NCBI GenBank assembly: GCA_021202275.1 | Contig: JAJQDI010000026.1 | Coordinates: 196,169-260,168, forward strand | DNA: 64,000 bases | Direction: 5' to 3' | Source of the DNA: Bacteroides sp. | Lineage (GTDB): Bacteria; Bacteroidota; Bacteroidia; Bacteroidales; Bacteroidaceae | Shown: piece after piece, positions 51,562 through 61,759 of the stretch | Position numbering within the stretch: the stretch's first letter is position 1 | Layout: every line of letters begins with the position of its first letter | The notes under the pieces: generated by a model | What the model was told of the DNA's origin: nothing | The model's database searches: none | Seen by the model: only the letters and a program-made list of their open reading frames with translations | Position numbers and translations under genes: made by a program

Positions 51562-54048
51562 ATGAAACGAATTTTACTTTCATTCCTGGCAGCCGGAACC
51601 CTTCTGGCTGCCACGGCACAAACTACGGTGGCCCCTGCCATCCCCAGAGACGAGAACATCGAACGGCAGATCGAAACCCTGCTCAGCAAGATGACACTTG
51701 ACGAAAAGGTAGGACAGATGTGCGAACTGGCGATCGATGCCATTCAGAAACGTATCAACCCCTTTGCCGGCATCAATCCGGCGGCCATGACGGTAGACGA
51801 CATCCGGGAGATCCTCAGGAAGTATGACCTCGAACAGGAATTCGACCTGGCACAGGAGATGCCTTCGCAGGAGGTGATGATGCAGATCTATATGCGCATC
51901 ATGGCAGCGGAAAACGCCAGAGGATTTGAACTGGACGAGGAAAAACTGGACCAGGTGATCGGTACCTATAAGGTGGGCTCTATCCTGAACGTACCCAATG
52001 GGGTGGCACAAACACCGGAAAAGTGGCAGGAGATCATCCGACGCATCCAGGAGAAATCCATGTAGGAGATCGGTATCCCCTGTATCTACGGGATAGACCA
52101 CGTACACGGGACCAACTATACACTCGGAGGTACCCTCTTTCCCCAGGGCATTAATATGGCCGCGACCTTCAACCGCGCACTTACCCGGGAAACTTCCCGC
52201 ATTTCGGCCTATGAGACGAAAGCCGGAAGCATTCCGTGGACCTATGCGCCTGTGACCGACCTGGGCCGCGACCCACGCTGGCCCCGTCTGTGGGAAAGCT
52301 ACGGTGAAGATGCCTATCTGAACGCCGAAATGGGCCGCGAGTCGGTACTCGGTTTTCAGGGCAATGATCCCAACCACATCGGAACCAACTATATCGCCGC
52401 CTGTGTGAAGCACTACATGGGATATGGAGTACCTGTTTCCGGTAAAGACCGTACTCCCTCTTCCATCACTCTACAGGATATGCGGGAGAAGCATTTTGCT
52501 CCTTATCTGGAGATGGTCAGAAACGGTGCACTTTCCCTCATGGTAAACTCTGCCATGAACAACGGCCTGCCTTTCCATGCCAATTACGAATTGTTGACTA
52601 CCTGGCTGAAAGAGGATCTCAACTGGGACGGTATGATCGTGACCGACTGGTCGGACATCAATAATCTCTATACCCGCGACCGGGTAGCTAAGGATAAAAA
52701 AGAGGTTATTAAAATGGCTATCAATGCTGGTATAGATATGGCTATGGAACCCTACGACCTGAGTTTCTGCACCTTGCTCAAAGAACTGGTACAGGAGGGC
52801 GAAGTGCCCATGAGCCGTATCGACGATGCCGTACGGCGCGTGTTGCGACTGAAATACCGCCTCAACCTCTTCGAAAAACCCTGGTACAACTACAAAGACT
52901 TCCCACTTTTCGGAGGTCCGGAACATGCCGCTGTGGCTCTGAAGGCTGCGGAAGAATCCATGGTGCTATTGAAGAATACAGACAACATCCTGCCGCTGGC
53001 TCCTGGGAAAAAACTCCTGATCACAGGTCCTAATGCCCACTCCATGCGTACACTGAACGGGGGGTGGTCTTATTCCTGGCAAGGCGATAAAGCAGATGAA
53101 TGTGCAGCGGATCACAACACCATTCTCGAAGCATTTACCAATAAATTCGGTGCGAAAAATATCATCTATGAAGCTGGGGTTACCTACAAACAAGGTGGTA
53201 GCTGGTGGGAGGAAAATGCCCCTGAGATCGATAAGGCGGTAGCTGCCGCCGCAGGTGCGGATTACATCATCGCCTGTATCGGGGAGAATTCCTACTGTGA
53301 AACTCCAGGCAATCTGACCAATCTCTTCCTGTCCGAAAACCAGATCAACCTGGTGAAGGCACTTGCCGCTACGGGTAAACCCATCATCCTAATCCTCAAC
53401 GAAGGGCGTCCGCGGCTGATCGCCGATATCGAACCCCTTGCTGCGGCAGTGGTGCATATCATGCTACCGGGCAATTACGGGGGCGACGCGCTGGCCAACC
53501 TGATTGCCGGAGATGCCAACTTCAGTGGCAAAATGCCGTTCACCTATCCGAAAGAGATCAATTCCCTGGTTACGTATGACCACAAACCGAGTGAGCACAT
53601 TGGCCGGCAGATGGAAGGCGCCTACAACTACGACGCTGTCGTGAATGTGCAGTGGGCGTTTGGCTATGGCCAGAGCTACACCACCTTTGCCTACAGCAAT
53701 CTCCACGTAGATAAGACCCGCTTCACAGCGGATGATGTATTGACCTTTACAGTGGATGTGAAGAATACCGGTCAACGTGCGGGCCAGGAGAGTGTATTGT
53801 TGTTCAGCAGCGACCTGGTTGCTCCACTGACTCCTGACGTGCGCCGTCTGCGTGCCTTTGAAAAAGTGGAGCTGGCACCGGGCGAGACCACAACCGTCAC
53901 CCTGAAGCTGAAAGGATCAGACCTTGCTTTTGTGGGTTACGATGGCAAATGGATCTTAGAAGAGGGCGATTTCCGCATCCAGGCAGGAGACCAGGTGGTG
54001 AATATCCTTTATGCCGAGACAAAGAAATGGGATACACCGAATAAATAG
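51562..54048 (+). pseudogene. GH3 family beta-glucosidase with one in-frame amber codon
   Basis: MKRILLSFLAAGTLLAATAQ...IIRRIQEKSM[TAG 52063-52065][36 protein letters not shown]...; same frame throughout 51562-54048. Confidence 0.9.
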
Positions 54049-54072
54049 GTGAGCTTATTGGCTGGAAAAAAG

Positions 54073-54118
54073 AAGGTATTTCAAAGTCTCTCCGGGACTT
54101 TGAAATACCTTTTTTTTA
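54073..54118 (+). terminator. strong intrinsic terminator at the end of the first PUL
   Basis: AAGGTATTTCAAAGTC-TCTCCGG-GACTTTGAAATACCTT followed by T7. Confidence 0.95.
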
Positions 54119-54232
54119 TGGTTTTTCTCTATCTGGAGACAGCCTTCTCGTGGTTGTATCTCTGCTCTTTCTTTCCCTTTTGGAGCGACTTTTCAGATCC
54201 CGCCCTTTCAGGAGGAATTTCTCGCAACCTCA

Positions 54233-54418
54233 TCAATTCCCTCCTGAATGAAACATTGAAAACAACGTCTGCGTCTTCGCGAAAGAAAGCACTCCCGTCA
54301 GGTGCTGGCTCATGATATTCATTGCCCCGTTGGTATGGTGGTTTTTGATGTATTCAAACAGCAAAAGGTGCTCACTGATCGGAATATCAAAATTCGTCTT
54401 GCATACATTGAATTTGTT
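54233..54418 (-). pseudogene. 3' fragment of a GntR/FadR-type (FCD domain) regulator
   Basis: Minus-strand reading NKFNVCKTNFDIPISEHLLLFEYIKNHHTNGAMNIMSQHLTGVLSFAKTQTLFSMFHSGGN*, FCD-like EHxxLxxxIxxxxxxxAxxxMxxHL; no upstream DNA-binding domain. Confidence 0.65.
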
Positions 54419-54810
54419 GTTGTTCTTTTATAAATATAAAATTAAACATATAATATAAAAATATAGTCAATAAGTGTTGTTAGTATTAAAATAAACTGTA
54501 TCTTTATTAAAAGATCTGAAGTAAATTGCTAGCCCTTTGTTAAAACATATGTTTGTTTCTTAAAACAATAGTATAAGCATCCTAAACAAGGATGATCATA
54601 TATATCGCATGTGATCTGACTGCCTTAACTCCATCAAAAGAGTTACCTATATTTTAAACCTTTAAATAATTATTTGCCTATGACTAATGAAAGACCCTAT
54701 CCTAATAGTCCACAGTGACTACCCTTAAACTTTGCTAAGTTTAGACAGAACTACGTCTGTTTCTCATGAATCATGAATTAACAAACCACTTACTAAATCA
54801 TTAATCTTTT

Positions 54811-57800
54811 ATGAATAGACCTCAAAGGATTTTAATGGCGTTGGCAATCATGTTGATATTACCAAATATGAGTATGAAAGCTAATTATAATGACGTTGCA
54901 GATGCTTCTATTTTCACCTCAATAGAAGCTGTACAACAGCAAAATCAGATTACCGTAAAAGGTAAAGTAACTGATCCTTCGGGCGAAGCACTCGTTGGAG
55001 CCAGCATTCAGGTTCAGGGAACCAATCAAGGTGTTATCAGCGATTTTGATGGTAATTATACAATCACTGTCAATAGCGGTTCGAATTTGCTGTTTTCTTA
55101 TTTGGGTTATAAACCTTCAATCGTGAAAGCAAATAAAACACAAATCGATGTAATACTTGACGAAGATACCAATATGCTGAACGAAGTGGTAGTTACTGAG
55201 TTCGGCTTGAAGCGCGTGCAACGCGGTATCGGTTCATCTGTACAGAAAGTAACAGCACAGGAAATTGCGGAGTCGGGGCGTGACAACTTTATTACTGCTT
55301 TACAAGGGCGTGTATCTGGTATGAATGTTGTTTCGAGTTCGGGTGCGCCAGGTGCATCGACTCAGGTAACTTTGCGTAGTATCACATCACTCTCCGGGAG
55401 TAATCAGCCACTATATGTAGTGGATGGTATCCCAATGAATAACTCTTCATTTTCAGCAAGCAGCAACATGGCTGTAGCCGATGTTTACAGTAGCCGCTCG
55501 CTGGATTTCTCTTCACGCGGCAACGACTTCAATCCCGAAGACATTGAATCGATTACTGTGTTGAAAGGTGCCGCTGCCGCTGCGCTTTATGGTTCAAATG
55601 CGGCTAATGGTGCGATTATTATCACCACCAAAAAAGGAACCGCAGGCAAGGGAAAGATTTCTTATAGCAACCGGTTCCGTTGGGATACATCTTATGGAAT
55701 ACCTAAGCAACAGACTAAGTATGCCAATGGTGCATACGGCACAACGAACTATTACAATTTGGCTCATTTCGGCGGATTGTATCCTGAGGACACAACACTT
55801 TATGATAACCTAAGTGCCATTTTGCAAACCGGTTTCACAAGTGTTCATAATGTATCAGTCGAAGCCGGAACTGAAAAATTAACTATGCGTGCTGCGGCTT
55901 CATTTACTAATCAAAGCGGAACTGTTAAAAATACGGATTATAAACGCAATAACTTCTCTTTGTCTGGTAAGGCCGATATTACGAGTTGGATGCGTTTTGA
56001 GTCTTCGATACAATATGCATCAACAGAAAATAATAAAATGCCTAAAGGTACTAGTGGTCCGCTCTATTATGCTTTGCGTTGGCCAATTGTTGATAATATG
56101 AAAGACTATCTTGATCCCGATGGTATACATATGCGATACCCATATCCGTATATTGATGGTGATATTGTAAATCCGTTGTTTATGATCAACAAGAATAAAT
56201 ATTACGATGAGTCTGATCGTATTGTTGGTAACGTAACAGGTATTATACAGCCGAACACTCATGTCTTCTTCCGTGCCCAATATGGATGGGATGTAGGAAC
56301 ACAGACATTCGAAACCTCCGAGCATCCACTGTGGGCTAATTACAATTATGATATCCAACCAAGTAGAGGAGGAACATACAATTTAATAAAAGAGAATTTC
56401 TCCGATATTTCCATGAACTTCCTCGCCGGTTGGAATGATAAGTTTTTCAATGAAAAATTATCTGTAACTGCTCAAGTCGGTTATCACCAGATGGAAAATA
56501 AAGTAACTCGTTTAAGTTCTTACGGCCGGCATTATATTGTATGGGATATGGCATCTATCAACAATGTTGATCCAACTACCGTTACCTCTAAAAAACGCCA
56601 TACCATACGCCGTATCCAGGCCATCTCCGGGCAGATTGAATTGGGTTGGGATAATATGGCATACCTTACTTTACGCGGACGTAACGACTGGTCGTCGACA
56701 TTACCTATTCAGAACCGTAGTTTTTTCTACCCTGCAATAGAAGGATCGTATGTTGTCACTGAGATACCAGCACTGAAAGATAACAACTATATAAGTTATC
56801 TAAAGTTGCGTGGGGCCATTGCTCAAGTAGGTAAAGATGCACCTCCTCTCTCTATTTATCCTGAACTGGAAGGTACGGAATTAACCGGTGGCGGTTATAT
56901 GTATGGCTGGACTGGTCCGAACTCAAAACTAAAGCCAGAGATGACTACCAGTTATGAAATAGGGTTCGAAGGGCGCTTTTTCAATGATCGCATTGTAGCA
57001 GACTTCACATATTTCCGCACCAAATGCAGCGATCAGATTGTATCCGGCTATCGGTTGTCGTACGCCACCGGCTACGTTTTAAACACACGAAATATAGGTG
57101 ATTTTAAAACCTGGGGTTGGGAGAGTCATATTGACGGCGATATCATTAAGAATTATAACGGGTGGCGTTGGAATATAGGCTTGAATCTTTCGCACACGGG
57201 TTCCGAAACAACCAGCCTTCCTATGGCGGAGTTCTACGAAACCTATACCAATGGTAATTCGCCAGGTATTCGTTTGGGAACAATGGTTGGTTACCCTGTT
57301 ACCTCTATCCATGGAACAGACTTTGAACGGAATGAAAAAGGCGAAGTGTTGATTGATCCCGCAACTGGTATACCATTAGTTAGCTCAGAATGGTCACACC
57401 TGGGCGATCGTGAACCTAAAATACGATATGGATTTACAACCGAGGTCACCTACAAACGCCAATGGCGTTTATCGGCTATGTTCTCCGGAAAATTAAAAGC
57501 AACTGTTATAAATGGTACAGGGCGTTACCTTACACAAAACGGTTTGAACTGGAAGTCTGTAGAAATGCGTGAAAAAGGCCCGGTTATTTTACCCGGCGTT
57601 TTAAAAGATGGCAATCAAGATTCTGACCATCCAACTCCTAACAACATTGCTATTACATACGGTAATTATAGTTCAACAATGTATGCAGGTGCTGCGCCGG
57701 ACTGGATTGAGAAAAATATCAACTATATGCGTCTATCAGAGTTGCGTCTGTCATACACTTTTACCAATAAGGTACTCCGGAAGTTGACCAATGGATTGCT

Positions 57801-57981
57801 CAGTTATGCCCAAATCTATATTTCGGGTAATGACCTCTTTACTATTACAAACTATAGTGGTCTGGATGCCGTGGGTAATACCATGTCGGCTTCGGCAGGT
57901 GGTGTTGGCGGCGAAGGATATGACACATGGGGACTACCTAGCCCACGTGGTATCACCTGTGGTTTAAGTATACAATTCTAA
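54811..57981 (+). CDS. SusC/RagA family TonB-linked outer-membrane protein
   Basis: ITVKGKVTDPSGEALVGASIQVQGTNQGV; NEVVVTEFGLKRVQRGIGSSVQKVTAQEI; NDFNPEDIESITVLKGAAAAALYGS. Confidence 0.97.
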   Translation: MNRPQRILMALAIMLILPNMSMKANYNDVADASIFTSIEAVQQQNQITVKGKVTDPSGEALVGASIQVQGTNQGVISDFDGNYTITVNSGSNLLFSYLGYKPSIVKANKTQIDVILDEDTNMLNEVVVTEFGLKRVQRGIGSSVQKVTAQEIAESGRDNFITALQGRVSGMNVVSSSGAPGASTQVTLRSITSLSGSNQPLYVVDGIPMNNSSFSASSNMAVADVYSSRSLDFSSRGNDFNPEDIESITVLKGAAAAALYGSNAANGAIIITTKKGTAGKGKISYSNRFRWDTSYGIPKQQTKYANGAYGTTNYYNLAHFGGLYPEDTTLYDNLSAILQTGFTSVHNVSVEAGTEKLTMRAAASFTNQSGTVKNTDYKRNNFSLSGKADITSWMRFESSIQYASTENNKMPKGTSGPLYYALRWPIVDNMKDYLDPDGIHMRYPYPYIDGDIVNPLFMINKNKYYDESDRIVGNVTGIIQPNTHVFFRAQYGWDVGTQTFETSEHPLWANYNYDIQPSRGGTYNLIKENFSDISMNFLAGWNDKFFNEKLSVTAQVGYHQMENKVTRLSSYGRHYIVWDMASINNVDPTTVTSKKRHTIRRIQAISGQIELGWDNMAYLTLRGRNDWSSTLPIQNRSFFYPAIEGSYVVTEIPALKDNNYISYLKLRGAIAQVGKDAPPLSIYPELEGTELTGGGYMYGWTGPNSKLKPEMTTSYEIGFEGRFFNDRIVADFTYFRTKCSDQIVSGYRLSYATGYVLNTRNIGDFKTWGWESHIDGDIIKNYNGWRWNIGLNLSHTGSETTSLPMAEFYETYTNGNSPGIRLGTMVGYPVTSIHGTDFERNEKGEVLIDPATGIPLVSSEWSHLGDREPKIRYGFTTEVTYKRQWRLSAMFSGKLKATVINGTGRYLTQNGLNWKSVEMREKGPVILPGVLKDGNQDSDHPTPNNIAITYGNYSSTMYAGAAPDWIEKNINYMRLSELRLSYTFTNKVLRKLTNGLLSYAQIYISGNDLFTITNYSGLDAVGNTMSASAGGVGGEGYDTWGLPSPRGITCGLSIQF

Positions 57982-58001
57982 GTTGTAAAACCTGTTAAGA
58001 T

Positions 58002-59921
58002 ATGAAGTATATGAAAAAATACATACTTATTCCCATTCTATCTGTACTGATGTTGCTCAATACCAGTTGTGATGATTACCTGGATGTAAATACTAACATT
58101 GACTCGCCGGACTATATTGAAGATTATCTATACCTATCCGGTATACAACAATCCTTTCAGGATGTCTTTTACGACCTGACATATGCTATTTTGCCTATGA
58201 TTTCCATGTGGTCTAGTACCCAAACAACCTATGGTTACTATTATGGGAATCATTATTATCCACAATCTGTCGATACCGGTGCTCTGATTTGGCGTACTAT
58301 TTATTGGAATCATGGTATGAACCTGGAAAATTTAATTCATCAGGCACTGAACGCCAAACGTTATCATCTTGCCGGCATTGGCTACGCCATCAAAGCATAT
58401 GGTTGGGATATGCTGACTAAGGTTTATGGTGAAGTACCTTTGAAACAGGCTTTTGATAACGAACGGGTTCTGTTTGATTATGACTACCAGCCGGATATTT
58501 ATGATGCCGTTCGTGTATGGGCATATAAGGCTATTGAGTATATGGATATGGATGATAGTACAAATTATGGGGCAGAGATTACAAGCAATGACTGGATCTA
58601 TAAAGGAGATATTGATAAATGGAGAAAGTTTGCTTATGGTGTTCTTGTACGTAATTTATCTTCACTGTCCAATAAGTCTGATTTCACAACTAAGTATGCC
58701 GACGAATTGATCAATGCTGCGACTAAAGCCTTACAATCATATACTGACGATGCTATGGTAGAAGTTGCAGGGGGTTCAGGAAGTGTACCTTATACCGGAT
58801 ATAATAACTTTTGGGGAACGCAACGTGGTAACTTAAGTACTATCTACTATCAGCACGATTATATGGTTCAGCTCATGACAGGAACTATACCTAAGTATGA
58901 TGTCGATGGCAAACGGGTGAAGCAAGATAATCCTTCCAACCCATATTATCAATATGAGCTTCTTGAACAGCAGTATATTACAGATACATTAGTTCATCTG
59001 ACAGGACATTACGATCCACGTGTAGCTGTAAAACTCAGCACAGACAGTGATCCTGAATATTTAGGTATTGATGATCCGGAAATTGTGAAGTCTTATGAAT
59101 ATTATGGCGGTCAGAACAATACGACACGTACCAATCCGGGTGGACAGGTTACTACTCCGCATCTGTACGGACGTACCGTAGCTGTGAAAAACTCCACAAC
59201 CACTTTGCCCAATGATGGTATTGGCCGTTGGATATTCCGCGACAATGCACCTTATGTGTTGATGACGGCTGCTGAGATTAAATTATGTCTTGCAGAAGCC
59301 TACTGGAAAAAAGGAGATATAACGAATGCATACAATGCGTTTAAAGCGGCGATTCGTGCGGATCTTGATTTCACGGTATCTCTTCTCTATCCGGCAACAA
59401 AAGGTGTTGTGGGTGGAGGTGATAAGATAACAAAAAGTGTTTATGACAAATTTGCGGATGAATATTATGCTGGTCCATATGTAGAAGGATTGGGTGAAAA
59501 TAACTTAACTCTTTCGCACATTATGATGCAGAAATTTGTAGCACTATATCCATGGGGAGGAATTGAAGCCTGGACAGACTTGCGCAAATACCACTACGAT
59601 ATTAACTATACAAACGGGTACCCATCAAAAGGCAACGGTTGGGATGATACACGCCTGATTGAAGTGAAACGAGATGAAGACCCGAATAAAGTTTTCAAAG
59701 GATACTTCCTTGGGGCTGCCCGGGATATTGAATTCCGCAATGTCGCATACAATATTTATAATGATGGTTCACCATGCTATCGTATACGTCCACGCTACAA
59801 TTCGGAATATATGTGGAATATCGAGTCGTTGGAAAAATTGAAGCCGATTGCAGGTACGGCTCCTGATTACCATTGTTCTATTCCCTGGTTTGCATATCCG
59901 GACGAATATCCTACTAATTAA
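58002..59921 (+). CDS. SusD/RagB family lipoprotein
   Basis: LLNTSCDDYLDVNTNIDSP; AIKAYGWDMLTKVYGEVPLKQAF; LMTAAEIKLCLAEAYWKKGD. Confidence 0.95.
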   Translation: MKYMKKYILIPILSVLMLLNTSCDDYLDVNTNIDSPDYIEDYLYLSGIQQSFQDVFYDLTYAILPMISMWSSTQTTYGYYYGNHYYPQSVDTGALIWRTIYWNHGMNLENLIHQALNAKRYHLAGIGYAIKAYGWDMLTKVYGEVPLKQAFDNERVLFDYDYQPDIYDAVRVWAYKAIEYMDMDDSTNYGAEITSNDWIYKGDIDKWRKFAYGVLVRNLSSLSNKSDFTTKYADELINAATKALQSYTDDAMVEVAGGSGSVPYTGYNNFWGTQRGNLSTIYYQHDYMVQLMTGTIPKYDVDGKRVKQDNPSNPYYQYELLEQQYITDTLVHLTGHYDPRVAVKLSTDSDPEYLGIDDPEIVKSYEYYGGQNNTTRTNPGGQVTTPHLYGRTVAVKNSTTTLPNDGIGRWIFRDNAPYVLMTAAEIKLCLAEAYWKKGDITNAYNAFKAAIRADLDFTVSLLYPATKGVVGGGDKITKSVYDKFADEYYAGPYVEGLGENNLTLSHIMMQKFVALYPWGGIEAWTDLRKYHYDINYTNGYPSKGNGWDDTRLIEVKRDEDPNKVFKGYFLGAARDIEFRNVAYNIYNDGSPCYRIRPRYNSEYMWNIESLEKLKPIAGTAPDYHCSIPWFAYPDEYPTN

Positions 59922-59946
59922 TGTTTCATCTTAAATCAATGAATAT

Positions 59947-60897
59947 ATGAAAAGAATAATATACATAATAACCATAGGGATCTGGGCCATATTGGGTATG
60001 ACTTCGTGTAATGAAACGGATATTGATTTCAATGCTATCCCGGTTTCGGAAATGGCTGAATATCAAATCAGCCATTATGCACCTGTAACAAAGGACGCAT
60101 CCAATAATATTTATAAAATTGAACTGGATGGAAAATTAGTAAGCAATAACACAAATGTATTGGCTTACTACAATACATCTCCGGGAGGTGGGGTTGGACG
60201 TTTCTTTGTATCAAATCCGGGTAAAGTGAATTTGAAATTGTATCAAGGTACTGAGCTTAACTTAGTGTACGATCAAGATATAATTCTGAAAAAAGGAAAA
60301 CAAAATATTATTGTTCACGACTATAATACTCCGCCTGTTATACTAGACCGCGACTTTGAAGGTCCATATCCATTAGATCCTTCTGAAGCGGTGTTTGATA
60401 CAGATACGATTGGATATGTACGTTTCATTAACTTAATGTACGAAACAGATAATCAGCCAACTACAATGAAATTGCAGTATCAATATCAATATACCCTGCA
60501 TCCACTCTATACCTATGCCGACAGAGATGCCGGAAAGATACCTGAGGGAATGAATGTAGGTGATGCAACAGGGGATACAACTAAGAGCCCATGGCTTAAT
60601 CTTGGTGAGCCGGTGGGATTCGGAGAGAGTACAGGTTTTCATCTTGTACCAGTAAAGAAAAGTACTCAAGTCGCACAGGGGGCTGCCCGTATAGACTACC
60701 GTATTGTTGTTTCGGCAGCTGATGGTGGTATTCCCGGAAACACGGTTATCGATGATATTGATTGGCAACTTCGTGTTAATAGCGGGGCATATACAGATTA
60801 TTGGAATCTGACTGTGGGGCGCTATGCTACACATTATTTTGCTGGTTACCGTACCAAAGCAACCGAAGTAGCTGTATATAATTTTTATGAGCATTAA
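59947..60897 (+). CDS. hypothetical surface lipoprotein of the second Sus locus
   Basis: Lipobox MTSC; directly downstream of susD and before a terminator. Confidence 0.75.
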   Translation: MKRIIYIITIGIWAILGMTSCNETDIDFNAIPVSEMAEYQISHYAPVTKDASNNIYKIELDGKLVSNNTNVLAYYNTSPGGGVGRFFVSNPGKVNLKLYQGTELNLVYDQDIILKKGKQNIIVHDYNTPPVILDRDFEGPYPLDPSEAVFDTDTIGYVRFINLMYETDNQPTTMKLQYQYQYTLHPLYTYADRDAGKIPEGMNVGDATGDTTKSPWLNLGEPVGFGESTGFHLVPVKKSTQVAQGAARIDYRIVVSAADGGIPGNTVIDDIDWQLRVNSGAYTDYWNLTVGRYATHYFAGYRTKATEVAVYNFYEH

Positions 60898-60920
60898 AAC
60901 ACGGTTGAATAATCTTAACG

Positions 60921-60953
60921 AAGAAGGTGTTCCGGAAGGATACCTTCTTTTTT
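60921..60953 (+). terminator. terminator of the second Sus locus
   Basis: AAGAAGGT ... ACCTTCTT followed by TTTT. Confidence 0.8.
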
Positions 60954-61130
60954 GTTCTGCTGGGTTTAAGTTTTTTAAATTTCTGTGTTTTCTGATATAG
61001 AGATAAAACCTACATAGGATCATCTGAATTACATCAGAAGGCTGGTTTTTTGTCTGAGAACGGGATATAATTACAGAATAGGGTACATGGCATGGATATC
61101 TGATCCTATTTATACCTTTTGTTCTTTACA

Positions 61131-61164
61131 CGTATACCGCGGAGACGCACGCCGTGCGTCTCTA
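61131..61164 (-). repeat. REP-like palindromic element, copy 3
   Basis: Reverse complement GTAGAGACGCACGGCGTGCGTCTCCGCGGTATACG, matching the 47623 copy. Confidence 0.8.
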
Positions 61165-61452
61165 CATGAAGATGTAATCAATAAAGTATGTCAAAGATCC
61201 TGTATTCCGGTAGAAATCAAACCAAACGCGATGTCCCGTTTACATTTGTCAGGGAATCATCCTTTCGTTTACCCCCGATCGATAACCTGATTCAACTTTT
61301 TCCGGCGTTCCGTATCACGGTTTCAGTACCTGTTTTATCAACTAATTTCTGCCCTGCACGGAAACTCCTGTCTTCTTTTTTGTTAATACACCTTTTCGTG
61401 AAACCTCCAAATTTTAAATTATGTTATAAAACATCTGTTTCTGCCCGGAAAA

Positions 61453-61483
61453 TTTGCGGACACAGCAAAAGTGCGTATATTTG
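61453..61483 (+). promoter_or_regulatory. near-ideal Bacteroidota promoter
   Basis: TTTG (61453-61456)-N19-TATATTTG (61476-61483). Confidence 0.7.
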
Positions 61484-61489
61484 CATGTG

Positions 61490-61552
61490 TGTTTTTCATA
61501 GTATTAGATTTAAGGTTAACAAAGGTTGGAGTCAGGCGTGACTCCTTTTTTT
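61490..61552 (+). ncRNA. candidate ~60-nt small RNA
   Basis: Promoter at 61453-61483 and terminator GGAGTCA-GGCG-TGACTCC-T7 (61528-61552), no supported ORF between. Confidence 0.45.
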
Positions 61553-61720
61553 ATGCCCATACCCTGTGAATGTCTCCCTTTTTCCTTACCTTTGCTTGAT
61601 CAAAGAACGGTGTTATCTACAGTTTACCATTCAGATTACTAAATTTATTCTCCACCCTAGAACAGGGTAAGAAGCCGCAAGGCCAGGGGCTGACCGTGTC
61701 GGATCATCGGAAGGTAATTT

Positions 61721-61754
61721 AAATCGTAAATTGTAAATCCGTAAATCGTAAATC
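61721..61754 (+). repeat. AAATCGT heptad repeat abutting the topB start
   Basis: AAATCGTAAATTGTAAATCCGTAAATCGTAAATC. Confidence 0.7.
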
Positions 61755-61759
61755 AAATT

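Noticed and set aside
16417-54048. Amber (TAG) codon reassignment, suggested by in-frame TAGs in HTH, carboxylesterase and GH3 genes
   Set aside because: TAG is used as an ordinary stop by the amidase (3851-5026) and HD (9881-10420) genes, no suppressor tRNA is visible, and the carboxylesterase also carries frameshifts. Recent nonsense mutation or sequence error is simpler.
61485-61541. 18-aa leader peptide MCVFHSIRFKVNKGWSQA ending in the terminator loop
   Set aside because: The ATG lies immediately after the -7 box, upstream of the expected transcription start.
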